In this document: piece by piece, positions 6,262-7,059 of the stretch
Layout of the letters: each line of letters begins with the position of its first letter
How positions within the stretch are numbered: position 1 is the first letter of the stretch
NCBI GenBank assembly: GCA_900550505.1
Contig: URSI01000056.1
Location: forward strand, 1 to 7,059
DNA from: an uncultured Eubacteriales bacterium
GTDB taxonomy: Bacteria > Bacillota > Clostridia > Oscillospirales > CAG-382
Reading direction: 5' to 3'
DNA length: 7,059 nt
Position numbers and translations under genes: made by a program
The notes under the pieces: model-generated
What the model saw: only the letters and a program-made list of their open reading frames with translations
Databases searched by the model: none
What the model was told of the DNA's origin: nothing

Positions 6262-7059
6262 TCAGCGGCGGACACCGTATTTTTTTATAACGCCTTCAAG
6301 CGCGGCGGCAAAGTCATCTATCTCTTCGGCGGTGTTGTCATGCGACAAACTGACACGCAGCGTGGTCGCCAGCGCGTTGCCCTTCAGCCCGTACGCTTCC
6401 AGCACACGATTACTTTTTACTCTTGAGGAACAGGCAGAACCGGCTGACACGCATATCCCTTCCGCCGAAAGGGCGTTCAGTGCCACTTCGCTTCCCGGTC
6501 CGGGGATGGTGACGCTGAGTATGTATTCCGACGCATGAGCGGGTATGTTCAGCTTTACCCCGTCGACAGCCTCGAGCTTTGAGCACAGCCTTTCATAAAG
6601 TCCCCGCACATGAGCGGGGTCAAGTTTTTCGGCGTACGATGCGGCTGCGGCAAATGCGCAGATCCCGGGCAGATTTTCGGTCCCGGGTCTGAAGCCGCGT
6701 TCCTGCGAGCCGCCGCAGATGAGAGGCGTAACTCTCACGCCTTTTTTTATATAAAGCAGAGCAGAGCCCTTCAGCCCGCCCAGCTTATGCGCGGAAGCGC
6801 TCATCGCGTCACAAAACCGTGTCACGCAAGCGGCTTTCATGAAGCCCTGGACGTTGTCGCAGAAAAGCCGGGCGCCGCAACCCGAAGAGTCAATGAGATT
6901 GCGCACACGCGCAATGTCGTACATCGCTCCCGTCTCATTGTTCACGTGCATGACCGCCACTACTCCGGCACCGTCCGAAAGAAGCTTTTCAAGCATGGCG
7001 TAGTCCAGTTCGCCCCCGCGTGAGGGAAGTCTTACGACTTCAAACCCGCGGATCTCCAG
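6262..7059 (-). CDS. nifS: Cysteine desulfurase, NifS/IscS family (5' end outside window)
   Basis: The C-terminal 265 residues are present; family members are about 380 long, so roughly the first 115 are off the edge. Coding continues through 7059 (LEIRGFEVVRLPSRGG), so the internal Met at 6996 is not the start. The enzyme is PLP-dependent: it takes sulfur from L-cysteine, leaving alanine, and holds it as a persulfide. Visible motifs: HVNNETGA; FCDNVQGF, with the Asp that contacts the PLP ring nitrogen; SAHKLGG, whose Lys (codon 6784-6786) binds PLP; GGSQERGFRPGTEN; and the persulfide Cys in SAGSACSS (codon 6430-6432). The DNVQ form differs from the commoner DAVQ/DATQ. Its place before thiI suggests the dedicated ThiI sulfur donor, like NifZ of Bacillus subtilis; the symbol is given at family level. 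It ends with TGA, 53 bases before thiI, with no terminator between. Confidence 0.93.
   Translation of the reverse strand: MEIRGFEVVRLPSRGGELDYAMLEKLLSDGAGVVAVMHVNNETGAMYDIARVRNLIDSSGCGARLFCDNVQGFMKAACVTRFCDAMSASAHKLGGLKGSALLYIKKGVRVTPLICGGSQERGFRPGTENLPGICAFAAAASYAEKLDPAHVRGLYERLCSKLEAVDGVKLNIPAHASEYILSVTIPGPGSEVALNALSAEGICVSAGSACSSRVKSNRVLEAYGLKGNALATTLRVSLSHDNTAEEIDDFAAALEGVIKKYGVRR

Noticed and set aside
6602..6619. Perfect GC-rich inverted repeat CCCCGC-N6-GCGGGG, and a 10-bp direct repeat CATGAGCGGG shared with 6534-6543
   Set aside because: Both fall inside a conserved coding region with no T-run. They are most simply explained by GC-rich codons and chance.
6610..7023. Plus-strand frame of 137 codons
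   Set aside because: Antisense to the PLP-Lys and substrate-binding region of the cysteine desulfurase; no supporting motif.
1..7059. tRNA or rRNA genes, CRISPR arrays, insertion sequences, attachment sites
   Set aside because: I saw no regularly spaced repeats, transposase motifs, long terminal inverted repeats or tRNA-like folds on either strand. Nearly all of the window is accounted for by minus-strand coding sequence.

Overview
The window looks like chromosomal DNA from an anaerobic Firmicute of the Clostridia type. The organism call is inference. It rests on a single-chain flavin/rhodanese/siroheme/ferredoxin oxidoreductase of a kind familiar from clostridia, a ThiI without a rhodanese domain placed next to its own cysteine desulfurase, and a DUF6273-like peptide, a domain common in gut Firmicutes. 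All credible genes lie on the minus strand, so transcription runs from high to low coordinates, and the long plus-strand frames are antisense shadows.

Right part (7059 to about 3690): one operon. It starts outside the window with a cysteine desulfurase (3' part only) and continues with thiI (tRNA 4-thiouridine synthase), pncC (nicotinamide-nucleotide amidase, CinA C-terminal type) and a six-segment membrane protein resembling the YjdF/DUF2238 family. thiI/pncC and pncC/membrane protein each overlap by four bases (ATGA), so translation is probably coupled. A strong intrinsic terminator at 3688-3727 closes the unit. The desulfurase would pass persulfide sulfur to ThiI. PncC recycles NMN to nicotinate mononucleotide for NAD synthesis. 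The membrane protein has no known role.

Middle (3690 to 2625): a monocistronic FkbM-family methyltransferase. A plausible promoter lies directly behind the terminator, followed by a leader of about 105 bases that contains a small hairpin.

Left part (2624 to 1): a well-formed sigma-A promoter, a short leader with an inverted repeat, and then a very large gene open for 829 codons to the window edge. It encodes a CoA-disulfide-reductase-like flavoprotein, a rhodanese domain, a sulfite-reductase (siroheme/4Fe-4S) module and two ferredoxin clusters in one chain. Its last visible residues (about 802-829) do not look like the expected end of this family. They resemble the DUF6273 domain of secreted gut-bacterial proteins. 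This in-frame junction near bases 86-95 is the oddest thing in the window: either a real gene fusion or recombination, or a chimeric join in the assembly.
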